From Bremia lactucae (lineage: Eukaryota > Oomycota > Peronosporomycetes > Peronosporales > Peronosporaceae): 64,000 nucleotides of DNA. The stretch spans positions 3,282,318 to 3,346,317 of the forward strand of contig NC_090615.1 in NCBI RefSeq assembly GCF_004359215.1, in the 5' to 3' direction. The notes beneath the pieces were generated by a model. It was not told the origin of the DNA. It saw only the letters and a program-made list of their open reading frames with translations, and ran no database searches. Position 1 is the first letter of the stretch. Each line of letters begins with the position of its first letter. The translations under genes were made by a program, and so were the position numbers. Of this stretch, positions 46,077-57,551 are shown piece after piece.

Positions 46077-46655
46077 TGTAACGGGCTAAAGTTGCCCTAA
46101 TGTAACGGTATAAAGTTGCTATAATGTTACACAGTCCCCGTTAAGTACACTTGGTGTACTTAAGGGGATGGTCGATTAATTAAATAAAGTAATTAGACCC
46201 ACCCCTCGGGTGTGGTTCACATTTGTGACCAACCCTTGTGTATGTGATGCACGTAGGTGCATTCACATTAGGAGGGATGACGCCTAGCGTCATCCGCGAT
46301 GTAGGCTAGCGTCATTTGTTACGCGAGGTTTCTAGAAAGATACGCTCGCAATACATATTACTGTTATCTACAGAGATGACATTTTTGATTGGCAAAAACA
46401 GGTATTTATATGTAATGCGATTAAATATAAATCAGTCTGAAAACTACTTTCTACTTAGTAAGTTCGCACGAGGAGCCGGATTACCGCTCCCGTGACGACA
46501 CTTTCCAAGAGTGATTAGTCTGTTGGGTGAGGATGCTAAGGCGTCCACCACAACTACCTCACTGGACGCAAGAGAAGCTAGTTTAACCGCTTCCTCGCTG
46601 TGCTAGGGTGTGTGTCTTAGTAGAGCGTGGCCGCATTACGACGTGCCCGCCTAAT
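46077..46655 (+). repeat. 3' LTR of B4
   Basis: Starts TGTAACGGGCTAAAGTTGCC. It holds a short internal repeat of the start (TGTAACGGTATAAAGTTGC at about 46101) and ends GCCCGCCTAAT. The polypurine tract upstream is eroded. Confidence 0.85.
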
Positions 46656-47338
46656 TAATGGGTACGATTCAAAATAAGGTAATCGAAGCAGAAAGCTGTT
46701 GCAATTTATAACAAGTTCTATGCAAGATAACATGTCTCTAGAGGAAGCATATCATAAAGTAGTAGAATGATAGTAGACGAGTCGTGAATAAACCGCCAGT
46801 ATAATTTCTTTTTATGGAAGTCTATATTGTTGCAATTTTCGCCGCAACACTCGATCGCTTCGGACCGTGTCACAGATTGCCATTATCGTGAGGCAATTCA
46901 TCCGAGTCGGGAGCTGTAAATTTGATTCTTTTCGGATCAAGCATGATACGAATTGGTCAGCGCTCAGGTCAGGCTTTTGTTTAATGCTACTTTACACATT
47001 TTTTAGAACTTCCGTCCTAGGTACGCAGCAATAAGAGGGCTTTTAGGGTCTTTTCATGACTACAATTCGCACATCACGCTGCCAATAGAGAGAATGCATT
47101 GACATTACTGTGCCTTAGCCGGTTCAACGTGGCATAGTGCAATAATTGATCGCTGTGTTGGCCATAGCAGCAGGAACCTGCTACATCAAATTAGAGAGGA
47201 AACGATGAAAAAAGCAAGGCTAGAAGGGCTACTATTGAAGGTAATGTCCAATTTGTAAAAAGCAGACTAACATAGCAGTGAATCGGCTAAGTTCAGTCGG
47301 TACCACTTTACAGCTTGTTGGAATTGTAATAGGGTCAG
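46656..47338. other. Intergenic region upstream of URED
   Basis: About 680 bp without recognised gene or repeat. It should include the URED promoter. Confidence 0.5.
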
Positions 47339-48447
47339 ATGACCGGCAAACTAAAATACGAGCTTGTCCAAGGCCGTACAACCCCCACATATGTGTACGC
47401 TACGTATCCGCTTAAATTCTTGCATCCAAGGCGATCAGTTCACCAGGGCTTTGATGCGTGTATAACGGTGGGAAGTATTGCCGTCTGTAAGTATTGAGCA
47501 GGTATTTTTGACACTGCCTGGACTCATTATGTGTACAGTATATTTTGGGTTACGGAGGAGGTCTTGTGGGTCGTGACTGTGTCGTTGTAGAGTGCGAGCT
47601 CGGCCCGAACACTTCGGGTGAGTGATATATGACAATTCTGGGAACACACAAAAGGTAATCTGAACCGCTTCTAATGTTGCAGTTGTGCTGGGGACACAGG
47701 CGTCCACTAAAGTATTTAAGGCTGAACATGAGGGAGATTTTGTGTCGCAAAGTTTCTTCCTCAAGGTGTCGAGCAATGCAACTTTGGCTTTCGTTCCTGA
47801 TCCTGTGACTTGCTTTAAAAGTGCTAGATACCGACAGACACAAGTATTTAATCTTGAGGAAAATGCTAATTTAGTATTTGTGGACTGGATGACGAGTGGT
47901 AGGAAGCGCAATTTCTTGGCACCAGGATCTATTCGCAATAATCGAACGGAGACACTCGAGCATTGGGACTTCGAGGAGTATGACACAAAGTCTGAAATTT
48001 TTATCGACGGTAAGCGCCTTCTTACAGACCGCGTTCGATTGGCAGGTACGAAAAAACAGCTACTACTTATGCGCTATGCCTGATGCAACTATTTTTGTAA
48101 CGATGCTAGATGAAGAAGATGTAAGCCTTCGTCAGCGCATGCACAATATGCACGTATTAGGCCTTATGATAATCGTTGGCTCTAAGCTAAAGGTTGTTAT
48201 TGGTCAGTTGCTTGAGCGTAGTACCCGCAAGAAATTGCATAATGTGCGCGATCTTACGCCTCACGGGCGCCTTGCATCGGCCAATACCTTTCCAGGGGTC
48301 ATCGCGTCTGCAAGCTCGTTAGGGTCGACCTCGGTTATCGTACGATTCTGTGGGCAAGATGCGGAGGCAGCGATGAACTATGTTAAGACTACGTTGAAGC
48401 CTTTGAGTGAGATAATTGGAGTTAGCCCGTTTCAAGATAATCGATAG
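47339..48447 (+). CDS. URED: Urease accessory protein UreD (URED)
   Basis: Chaperone that with UreF and UreG loads nickel into urease. Four exons close in frame: 47339-47467, 47539-47617, 47683-48045 and 48110-48447 (introns 71, 65 and 64 nt), giving 302 residues. The start MTGKLKYELVQGRT and ATYPLKFLHPRR match the family's GR..YPLKF..P opening. YGGGLVGRD spans the exon 1/2 junction (family: GGG[LI]VSGD). GTQASTKVFKAEHEGDFVSQ, IPD-like VPDPVTCFKSARYRQTQVF, DWMTSGR and EHWDFEEYDTKSEIFIDGKR are diagnostic. The C-terminus (HVLGLMIIVGSKLK .. VRFCGQDAEA) is usual. An insert of about 12 residues follows TSGR. No other urease gene is in the window. Confidence 0.9.
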
Positions 48448-48596
48448 CTTACGTTCCTACCTAACGATTGTAGAAAGTTCTGAAGCAGAACTTTATCTTT
48501 TGAGAACAACAAAATACAATATTTAACTCGAATAAAAGGGAGCTTAAATTTATTTGACTTATTATAGTTTTTTATATACCAAGAATCAACCGATAT
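48448..48596. other. URED 3' flank
   Basis: AT-rich, with no recognised feature; probably the 3' UTR and terminator region. Confidence 0.4.
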
Positions 48597-48720
48597 CCTG
48601 GTGGTGTAGTGGTCCGCCACTCACTTCACGACCGGGAGCTCCCGGGTTCGATTACCCGATCCTCTAAGTATAATGGGAGGTGTTGTCTGGTCTTGTCCTG
48701 TGCATCAAAAAGGTCTACAT
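48597..48720 (+). mobile_element. tRNA-derived SINE-like sequence
   Basis: An RNA polymerase III A box (TGGTGTAGTGG, 48602-48612) and a near-consensus B box (GGTTCGATTACC, 48645-48656) are 32 nt apart, as in tRNA genes. The stretch resembles a tRNA of the Asp/Glu/Val group, but the anticodon stem and acceptor stem do not pair. It is therefore a tRNA-derived SINE or tRNA pseudogene and not a working tRNA. The end is uncertain. Confidence 0.6.
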
Positions 48721-48877
48721 GATTCATTATACATAGATTAACAATCATCGATTGAAGGGCAGTCCAGTGTGTTCCACCACGAGCTTTCACTAGTTAAAAA
48801 CCAATAAATTTTCTAAATCATTTTAGATCAAACATGACAATTTTAATTTATTCTTTCGTGACCAATACTACCGTGAT
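48721..48877. other. Short AT-rich stretch
   Basis: Nothing recognised between the SINE-like sequence and the MITE. Confidence 0.4.
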
Positions 48878-49575
48878 TTAATTAAAGGAAAGTACCAAAA
48901 TACCCCTGACAAATGCAGAAAAGACGGAAATACCCTTGTACTTTTATAAATGACCAAAATGCCCCTGGCTATAGCCTATATATATATATATATACACACG
49001 GAAAACCGTTGCGCACAGGAGTGTTGGCGTGTGCAATGGCCAATATTACTTTTGACAAACAGAATTAAAAATGAGCGAAGGTTACTCCAACATAGAGCTC
49101 ACCTTCCCGGTTCTGCGCAAGCACCACGATGGTAATAGCAACCACTACTAGTCTCTCCAGATGGCTTCCACGGAAAGGCATCTGGAAAGAGTAGTTTGGC
49201 ATTCCGTCTAGTTCCAAAAGGGGTTTCCAGTTGCTTTAAAAGGAGACCGTTGATAAGCTCGTGGGTTGTAGAAGCAGAAAGGACGGCCTTCCAATTGCCT
49301 TGGCGGTCTTTACAGCGAGCGTAGTAGCCGCGTTGCGGCTCGCAGGCCAGTATGACGCTGTGCTTCAAAAAATATAGCGGGGGACTGAATAATTGTCCTT
49401 TTTTCGAGCGAGAAAGACTCGTTAAAGTGATGTGATTATGCTGTGCGCAACGGTTTTCCGTGTATATATATATAGGCTATAGCCAGGGGCATTTTGGTCA
49501 TTTATAAACGTACAGGGGTATTTCCGTCTTTTCTGCATTTGTCAGGGGAATTTTGGTACTTTTCCCTTTAATTAA
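48878..49575. mobile_element. MITE / foldback element with ~140-bp terminal inverted repeats
   Basis: The left arm 48878-49018 and right arm 49441-49575 are near-perfect inverted copies. They start TTAATTAAAGG, include TACCAAAATNCCCCTGACAA and GGCTATAGCC, have TATA runs of unequal length, and end in GGAAAACCGTTGCGCACAG. The ends TTAA/TTAA could be a TTAA target duplication, which would suggest piggyBac-type mobilisation, but TA is also possible. The 422-bp middle has a 90-codon minus-strand ORF (49368-49099) and a 26-codon + strand ORF, neither recognised, and no transposase. Confidence 0.8.
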
Positions 49576-49664
49576 CGCCCCAAGAAATTAACAATTTCGT
49601 AAAAGTCCGTCAATAAATTACGCACAACATAGGCTTCACAATTCCTTTTTTTAATAAGTGATTT

Positions 49665-50123
49665 TGTAATGGAGCACACATCGGTTGGAAAACCGTTGCT
49701 GTGGTACAGTTACCTTATGGGTAACATACCCTTTTATCCTATTCTAAAATATAAATTTCTTAAATCTCGTTTATTATGGGTAACAAATGCGGTCGATATC
49801 TATTTTTAGATTAGCTAGGGTAAGGTTTAAAAATAGAGTATTTTATAAAGTGCAGTTCCCTTTTTGATCTTAAAGCGTTGAGTGCCTTTCTAAGGCTTGA
49901 GCATTGATCTGTAAGAGATAGAAGCCTTTCTAAGGTATATACTCTTGGGCACTAGTTGCCACTTGGTTCTACGAATTCCTGAATTCCTTTAACTGGGATT
50001 CATTGAGCTTTAATAGCTTGTACGACTCCGTGAGTTGTTAAACCCATTAGTTCTATAGAACTAAGAGACTGTCTGAGTCTAAAAGTCTTCCTCTGACTTT
50101 AGGAGCGAGGTAGCTCGGCTACA
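49665..50123 (+). repeat. 5' LTR of A2
   Basis: Starts TGTAATGGAGCACACATCGG and ends ..CTCGGCTACA, followed by the primer site TGGTAGCACTCG. Confidence 0.88.
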
Positions 50124-50183
50124 CCTGGTAGCACTCGAAATCAATCTACGCCAGCATCTTTAAAAGACTAAGCCTTCACTGAA

Positions 50184-51215
50184 ATGGAAGAGTGTCCAGA
50201 ACTTTCAGAGGCGTGACGCGCAGCTTATGACAAGCTCAAAACTTATTTGAGCTTGAACATGCCGAGTTCATTAGACCCCAGGGACCACAGGTCCTCCATG
50301 CAAGGCTCGAAGCCATCATGCGATATGAATCCTTCCTTATCGGTCAGGTACAAGATCACCTTGCGGCAACAATGCCAACCCGGTACAATTCTGTACCTGA
50401 ATAAGAGCCAAAGGCTCGCTCTCTAGCTGTGAATGCTAAAAACATTTGAGGGAAAAGAGGGAGAAATTTTTCCTTTTTGGATTAAGCAGATGGACATGTC
50501 CATTGACTCCGTCTTGTTCTTAATAGAACGGCAAAAGGAAGCTATGGCCAATTCCAAACTCGGAGGTAGAGCCATGAAGTGGGCACTATCGTGCAGTACG
50601 TCCATAAACGACGCTATTCCCTCAATGGATTCGCTGAAACAGCAAATGACCAGCATGTTTGCACCGCCTGATCAGGATTTTCGCATGCGAGCACGGCTCC
50701 TAGCGACTCGACAGGGTAAAAGAACCCTAGGGGACTTGGCCAGGATTCGAGAACTCTCATAGTCTTCTAATGGTGCATCTATGCATCAAGACCCGGTGCA
50801 AGAAGCAATTGTAGTGACCATCTTTTATTGGGGTCACAATAAGGGCGTTGCCCGGACGGAATTGTTCCGATCTCATCCGGCTACGTTCGAAGAGGCAGTT
50901 GCCATAGCGCTACGCGCCGAGTTTGACTTTAAGTCTGCTCTCGTTAGCACGCATGTCTACCAAACAAGCTCTTCGAGCACATGGGTTCCGTCTAATAGAG
51001 CGAAGCCCTTAAAATCTAAGCCTCGATGGGGAGGAGAAGAGGCTCTTCAAGCTGTGGATCAGCATAAGACCATCCGTAGATGTTATATGTGCGGAAGCAC
51101 GAAACATTTACGTCCGTCCTGCCCCCTACGAAATTCACGTAAAGCTCGAAAGAGCTCCAACTTCGGCCTATACCAGAGATTTGGTACGGTGCGGGAAAAC
51201 GTCGATACCCAGTAG
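50184..51215 (+). pseudogene. A2 gag, less damaged than A1
   Basis: Starts MEECPELSEA at 50184, with an early stop. It is open at 50433-50762 (..IKQMDMSIDSVLFLIERQKE..GGRAMKWAL..) and 50781-51215 (144 codons). It ends in an intact zinc knuckle (CYMCGSTKHLRPSC, CX2CX4HX4C) and KARKSSNFGLYQRFGTVREN. A duplicated/shifted stretch at 50750-50790 breaks the frame. Confidence 0.82.
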
Positions 51216-51335
51216 GTGCGGGGCGCCTTACTGGGAAGCCCTAGACTCTCTTGAACCTGTAAGGGGTGAGAGTAAACAGGACCTATCCCAATTAGCTCGG
51301 GGCGTAATGGCACGGGGCGTGAGTACAAGCCTGGC

Positions 51336-51791
51336 TTGTTAGTCGCTCAAGCGACTGTGAAGGGCTTTGATAAGCCATGGTCAATTTTAATTGACTCAGG
51401 AGCGTCTTGCAATTATGCTCGACGTCTTTACTTTGAAGGAAGTCAACAATACGTTGAGGCGCTCAAATCGCGTGAAGGTGATAAAATCACTGTTCGCTTA
51501 GCGACTGGGACTCGTGGCACTATTTCTAAGGATCCATTGAACTTAGGAATAAATTCTCGGAATTTTTACAGTATGGAACGCTGTCTTATTCTTTATTTGG
51601 AATCAGGATACGATCTCATCCTTGAAATTGCCTGGCTAGAACATCATGAGCCATGGATCGATTGGAGGCCTAAGATCTTAGGCGCCACGCGCAATGTCCC
51701 TAGCAAAGTTTTGGAGAGTCATGAACCCACCTTTGCTATGCAACAAAAGCGCTATTGGCGCGGATCATTGACTGAGTCTCTCAGTGTTTAA
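51336..51791 (+). pseudogene. A2 protease
   Basis: 151 codons open. The active site ILIDSGASCNYARRL is intact, and YDLILEIAWLEHHEPWIDWR is the second conserved strand. The frame stops at 51789 before RT. This copy shows what A1 lost. Confidence 0.82.
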
Positions 51792-52089
51792 ACATTGGTA
51801 TGTCTGAGTTAATAAACTTCAAAGCTGAAAACATTAATTCTGAGCCCGACTCAGAAGAAGGAAGTGGAACGGCACGTACTCCGTCGAGTGACACTCGTTG
51901 TGAGAACGATTAACTGAATGCTGAACGCATTGCTAGCCTAAGGCCGAGCCTTAAAAGCTGGCGACTTATCTGATATGGTGGTCATTCGAACAACGATTGA
52001 GTTTAACTCATCGTCACTTCTGGACGAAGCTGTCCTAGATGACACTAAAACTGCACTTAGTGCGCGGAGTGGGTCCTCGATCCTTAAAG

Positions 52090-53560
52090 ATTCTTCGGAT
52101 CCTTTTTATTCCTTGATTAAGGAACTTCAAGATGCGGTATGCACCAATCCATTATCTGTTTAACCTCCGGATAGAGGTGTCCGTCATGGTTCCGGGAATT
52201 AAATACTGTGTCACACGACAGTGACCTTTACCAAGGGAACAGTGTGACGTCATTGACGATTTCTTCCGTGCTATGCACGAGGCTGGAATGGTACAAGAAA
52301 GCAAATCTCCCCATTCGACACCGTGCTATGCACGAGGCTGGAATGGTACGAGAAAGCAAATCTCCCCCTTCGACACCGACATTTTGTGTCAAAAAGCCAA
52401 ATGGTAAATGGCGCATTGTACATGCTTATAATGAGCTTAATGCTGCCACTATACCAGCACAAACCCCCATTTCTAGAAATAATTCTTTTAAAAACAATAT
52501 GGTGGGATGTACAATGGCACTGGACTAAGTCGATAGTTACTACCTGCTCATGCGAGCTAGCGATATCCCGCTGACAGCAGTTAGCACCCCAAGCGGTATG
52601 TTATGGGAGTGGCTGGTTATGCCACAAGGGCTTTCCAACGCCCCGGCAACATTTGATTGTCTAGTGACGCAACTGTTTCGCCCTCATCGAGGTTATGGAC
52701 AGACTTAATTCGATGACATTTTTGTCCATAGTCGTGCGGAGCAGGGTCGGTCGGATGTGGAAAACCATATCGACCATTTACGAGCAGTGCTCAAGTGTAT
52801 GCGCACGAATCAATTGTATGCCAATGCATATAAATGCATTTTTGGCGCAGAAGAAATTCCTTTCTTAGGGAGCTTCATTTGGAAGCGTGGCTTTAAAGCG
52901 TAGTAAGCTAAAGCAAAAGTCATAGTTGATTGGCCGGTTTCTAAGAACCAATAGGATTTACGTAAGTGGTTGCGTCTAGCCATTCTTTACACAAATATAG
53001 CGAAAATTACGCTGATGTGGCTAGACCATTATCTAATCTCCTTATAAAGTATTCAAAATGGTGCTGGACTAGCACCGAACATAATGTTTTCGAGCAGTTA
53101 TGGATAGTCGTATCCATGCCCCGATTCTGGCACTGCCAAATCGAAATTGGCTATTCAGTGTCGTCTGTGACGCATCGGATTTTGCCATTGGCAGTGCTCT
53201 GTTACAAACAGATGTTGATTGGCATGAACGTATTATTGCGTTCGAGTCTAGACAGCTTAAAGCTGCGGAAAAGAAAAAAAAACAGTTCATGACAAAGAGT
53301 TACTTGCTATGAAGTATGCTCTCGTCTAAATCCGAGTTCATCTGCTCGGCTCGAAGCCGTTTGTGATATACACAGATCACGCCTCATTACGCACTGCGAC
53401 TTAGTCGCCTCATCTCTCACAGAGAATGGCCCGATGGCTATCCTTTTTCGCGAAATACAAGCTTGAGGTAGGTATAAGCCTGGCACGCTGAATGCTTTGG
53501 CTGATGCGTCATCACGCAAGACGGATTATGAGCTCTCTCTTTTAACGACTATAATGTCGC
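52090..53560 (+). pseudogene. A2 reverse transcriptase and RNase H, broken
   Basis: RT parts are RESKSPPSTPTFCVKKPNGKW, ALD followed by TAA (the stop shared with A1), [16 protein letters not shown], and the catalytic site where Tyr of YFDD is TAA (52708). A 55-bp tandem duplication (52266-52320, 52321-52375) shifts the frame. RNase H is at 53100-53540 (LPNRNWLFSVVCDASDFAIG .. LNALADASSRKTDY). Confidence 0.82.
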
Positions 53561-54530
53561 CTATTACTAGATTAATCCGTTTGGCTTACACCCAGTATGA
53601 ACAGTGTGTAGCTCTGCTACAAGCTCTAAATAACACTGAATCAAGCCTTAAAATTGTCGGCGCGATGCGTGCAAGATTACATCGATTTTATATCGATAAC
53701 GACCTGTTGCTTTATTGCATGGACGCTCTGGATCCTTCACGCTTCGTTGTTCCTCATGATAAGGATTTGAAGCACCGAATCCTCTATGAGACACACAATA
53801 CTTTCCTTGGTAGTCATCCCAGCCCTACGACTCTGTAAGCCAGATTTTTTGGTAGCCCAAACTTACAAATGGGTCAGCTCATACATTCGGGCATGCGAAA
53901 CTTTCCAACGGTTTAAATCCTCGGCGCATGCTGCTGCACCGCTAACAAGTCTGCCCACACCCACAAAGTGCTGGGAATCGATTAGTATGAATCTTTTTTC
54001 GGTCTACCGAAAGAATCGGCAGGTAACTGGCATAGTGGTCTTGGTTGACCAATTGAGCAAAATGGCTCACTTAGCGACTATGCCGGATACCATTGATGGT
54101 GAAGGTACATCATGGCTGTTAATCGGTCGCGTATTTCGATAACACGGTTTACCAGTGGCAATTGTCTTTAATCGGACCCCTCGTTTCACGGGTAAATTCC
54201 GGATATCAATTTTCCGAGTGCTTGGCACCAGATTGGGCATATCCACCGCTGACCAATCGCAGACCGATGGTCAAACTGAACGTGTCAATCGCATCATTGA
54301 AGACGTTTTACGCAGTGTGTGCTCTCAGACACCAAAAAGCACTGGAGCTCAATGCTCCCAGTGGTGGAGTTTGCGTTTAATAACGCTGTCCATGCATCTA
54401 CAGGCTACACTCCGCTCTATGTCAACGGGCTCACCCACCCACGCGTTCCTTTAACGATAGCACTACAAGGCTCAGGGCTTGGTGGGGGAGAATTAGCCGA
54501 TAGGCTTGCTGATATCAGCCCTGTTACCAT
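53561..54530 (+). pseudogene. A2 integrase, broken
   Basis: Zinc-binding part eroded (CETFQRFKSSAHAAAPLTSL: one Cys is Phe). The core keeps VVLVDQLSKMAHLATMPDTI and ADQSQTDGQTERVNRIIEDV (catalytic Glu). The first Asp motif reads MNLFSVY, so that Asp is lost. ASTGYTPLYVNGLTHPRVPL follows. The tail continues to about 54985 after a foreign insert. Confidence 0.8.
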
Positions 54531-54807
54531 TTAGAAACATAAGCGAGCTTCTCGCGACGCGATTTAGTGTCGTAAGACATGTACGTGACACGGTGGCTGA
54601 TAGCCATGACAAACAAAAGAAAAGCAGATGCCAAAGGCCAAAGGCAGAAGCTGTATTAATGCTAATGCGGGGAGGACAAGTTCTATTAAACGCTAAAACT
54701 ACCTACTGATTTGGTTTCGGCGGTCTTGAAGACCAAATTACGTTGGCGTTTTATTGGACCATTTACGGTCGTGGCCAATAAGGACCTTGCTTACACGCTA
54801 AACCTTA

Positions 54808-54957
54808 TGATACCACCAAGAGGTCGGTCATAAGGTGTAGTTTTATTGACCACTGCTAAACTGGCAGGGTCACTAGGGCAAGTTTCAGTCTTTGAGATGA
54901 TACCCTCATGGGTCTTCGTCATATTGACGAAATTATGTCCCTCTTTCGCTCCGAGCA
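54808..54957. other. Fragment of family B pol inserted in A2
   Basis: About 150 bp matches the family B sequence at 10930-11140 (GGCAGGGTCACTAGGGCAAG, TTTGAGATGATACCCTCATG and so on), on the same plus strand as B1, so antisense to A2. A1 has AACCTTCCAAGCAAGC at this point and no insert. Confidence 0.8.
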
Positions 54958-56053
54958 TGTGTACACACCCAGTGTTCTACGTCGGCTTTCTTAAGGGTTA
55001 GGGACTCTTCCCACATGACCTCAAAGGCGCTTGCGCCGAGACAGGCGGTCGTGCCGCAGATTGCTGCATCCTCACCAGGATGCCCAGCTGGCCCTATAAA
55101 CGAGGTTGCTGACGGTCCAGCATCGAAAGACAGTTTGAACAGCCTCAAATAATCCTCAACCTGAGCAAGGCTCTCACGAAGAAGTTGCACCTCCTGCTGT
55201 GAAGCATCAAATGCTCCCGTCGAGATTTGGCCCCCTTACGCGCTGCTTGATGCGCGAGGGAATTCCACATGGAGAAACTTCTATAGCGACGTCGTCGTAA
55301 GGGCAAATACCAGCATATGGTAAAGTGGCTGGGGTACCCCGATATATAGCCTGTGTGCGGCTTCGATCCATGGTTGCTCGGTCAACCAAAGCAATGAAAT
55401 ATCGGCCGGCCTTTCTTCGTTTTGTGGCATAAATGCTGAACGTAACTGGCCTTTGGCCTTAAACTTGGCGAAATCGAAGCAAAGCTTCCGCTCCAAATGA
55501 ACATCAGCCACATTTGCAGGCTCTCTAATATACGAAACACTGCGGAGCGGCGGACCCGATGGACCCAATTCTCAAATGAAACTTCGTTTTCACTTCTTGA
55601 TTCGTTTGGAAGCAAAACGATCGGGTTGAGGTCACCGAAGCCCCACAGGCTTGATTAGCAATCGCGTCAGATACTGACTTCGCGTCATTACCTTTTTTGG
55701 CGTAAGGTATCGCTCATGAAGAGCGTCGCGAGCAGCGATCTCCTCCGCGTCCTCGCCATGGGACTGGAGATCCAGATGGCCAAGCTGCGATCCGCGATCT
55801 CTTTGAGACGCTCTTCCACATAAAGCGAAGTGAATCTTTATTTACTATGAGCTTTAGCTTTTGCTATCTCGGCAGCTTGACGACGAGCTTGTTCCTGTAT
55901 GAGGATTGCCCGCTCTTGCTCTTCATCGGGCGGATTCGTAATTATGTTGGACTCGGGGTCCTGTGTCCTGCTCAATGCAGTTAAGACATCAGCGGCACCA
56001 CGTTCTGGGAACGGATTCGAGGCCCGCCGACGTTCATCCGGAGGAGAAGACGT
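54933..56053 (-). pseudogene. Antisense ORF (aORF) of element A2, with chromodomain remnant opposite
   Basis: Colinear with A1's aORF, but the start ATG is lost. Visible parts are NPFPERGAADVLTALSRTQD, AAEIAKAKAHSK, NPIVLLPNES (about 55597-55626), ENWVHRVRRSAVFRILES, and the coiled-coil start LLRESLAQVEDYLR (55190-55130). On the plus strand a truncated chromodomain lies at 55262-55340 (FHMEKLL .. HMVKWLGYP). The middle basic region is deleted relative to A1. Confidence 0.6.
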
Positions 56054-56248
56054 GTAAGAGCAACGCTTTTTTCCTAGTCCACCAATCCCTCATCGTCGAG
56101 GAAGGTGCTAAGAGTTTGTGACTTTCGTTTAGTTGTCCTGGGACAAAGAAATGCAAAACACAACCAAACGGTTAGCTGTTTAGGTTCCAACCTCAAAGAG
56201 AAAATGAAGCGAATGTTGCCACTCGGTGACAACACTCTGTTGGGGAGG

Positions 56249-56727
56249 GTTCATGGGTCACACATCGGTTGGAGAACCTTGTTGTGGTACATTTACCTAA
56301 ATTGGTAATATACTCTTTTATCCTATTCTAAAATAGTAATTACTTAAATCCCATTTATCATGGGTGAAAATATGGTCGCCGCTAGATATAAATCTGGCGG
56401 CCAAAATGTATTTTAAATTAGCTAGGGTAAGGTTTTCAATTAAATAATTAAAAAAGTGCAGTTTCCCCATTGATCTTAAAACTTTAAGTGCCTTCTTAAG
56501 GCTTGCGCATTGATCTGTAAGAGATAGAAGCCTTTTTAAGGTATATCCTCTTGGGCACTAGTTGCCACTTGGTTTTACGAACCCTGAATCCCTTAAACTT
56601 GGATTCATTAAGCTTTAATACTTGAACGATTCCCTGAGTTGTTATACTCATTAGTTATATAGAACCAAGCGACTCTCTGAGTCTAAAAGCCCTTCTCTGA
56701 CTTTAAAAGCGAGGTAGCTTCGCAACA
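56249..56727 (+). repeat. 3' LTR of A2
   Basis: Eroded start (TTCATGGGTCACACATCGG) after a purine tract TTGGGGAGGG; ends CTTCGCAACA. Confidence 0.85.
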
Positions 56728-56876
56728 GATTCACAACGGTATCAGCGCTTGTGGTTGTCAAATTACTAGTAGCTATTGAGCGTAAGCTTTAATAAACAAC
56801 ATGTCATAAGTGTTCGTCACACCTTGCAATATAGTCTTAATGAGACCCATTTACGCATAAAGCTTAAGATGTAATG
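56728..56876. other. Short spacer between A2 and B3
   Basis: About 150 bp with no recognised feature. Confidence 0.5.
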
Positions 56877-57392
56877 TGTAGGCGGGCGCTTCTATAGCAG
56901 CCACGCTCTACTTAAGCACACACCTTCATGCACAGTGGGGAAGCGGTTTGATCGCCTTCTCTCACGTGCAGTGAGGTAGCTGGTGAGCGCCTATGCGACC
57001 TTATCCAACGAACTTAGTGCCTCAGGACAAGTGTCGTCACGGAGCGGTAATCCGGCTTCACGTGCGCACTTGTTAATTAGATAGTGGTTTAAGACTGATT
57101 TATTATAATAACAATATAAACATTTTTTTACCCAATCAGTAGATACCATCTCTGAAGATGAGCATCTCTAACTGGAGGGCGTATTTATTCTTATTACGTC
57201 GTCTCGCACATGAGATCAGTCTCGGACGTCATCCTATTTAATGTGAATGCACCTGTGTGCATCACTAAACAAGGGTCGATCACTATATGAACCTCACCCG
57301 AGCGACAGGTCAATCAACTTCAAATGAAGTAATTGGCCTCTCCGTTAAGTGTGCATAATGGGCGTGTAATACAAGGAAGTTAGCCCGTTACA
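56877..57392 (-). repeat. 3' LTR of B3
   Basis: In sense reading TGTAACGGGCTAACTTCC .. GCCCGCCTACA; more diverged than the other family B LTRs. Confidence 0.85.
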
Positions 57393-57551
57393 CCTTCATC
57401 TTTAAAAAGGACTTTACATTTTTGGCAAATATCGTCAAAGGGAGGAACAAGGGACAGCGAGCCGTCTACGACGCACCGCTTCAGTCCTCTCATACAATCC
57501 TTCAGCGACCAGTGTGTACTTTGACTAGCGTGTCATCACACGACGCTCCTT

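Larger units (their letters stand above)
38602..46655 (+). mobile_element. Ty3/gypsy chromovirus B4, full-length but dead
   Basis: Complete order: 5' LTR 38602-39135, primer site, gag, protease, RT, RNase H, integrase, chromodomain, convergent antisense ORF (minus strand) and 3' LTR 46077-46655. It is inserted in a copia fragment. The 5-bp flanks (ACTTC and TAATG) do not match, and the 3' LTR end is eroded (CTAAT for CTACA). Confidence 0.9.
49665..56727 (+). mobile_element. Ty3/gypsy chromovirus A2, full-length but dead
   Basis: 5' LTR 49665-50123 and 3' LTR 56249-56727, with gag, protease, RT, RNase H, integrase, chromodomain remnant and antisense ORF in the A1 order. The flanks GATTT and GATTC differ at one base and look like a decayed 5-bp target duplication. 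It sits 89 bp beyond the MITE. Confidence 0.9.

Noticed and set aside
47435..47986. 183-codon minus-strand ORF across URED
   Set aside because: It is a shadow of the URED exons, whose splice structure and motifs are convincing on the plus strand.
48597..48671. Functional tRNA gene
   Set aside because: A and B boxes are present, but the acceptor and anticodon stems do not pair.
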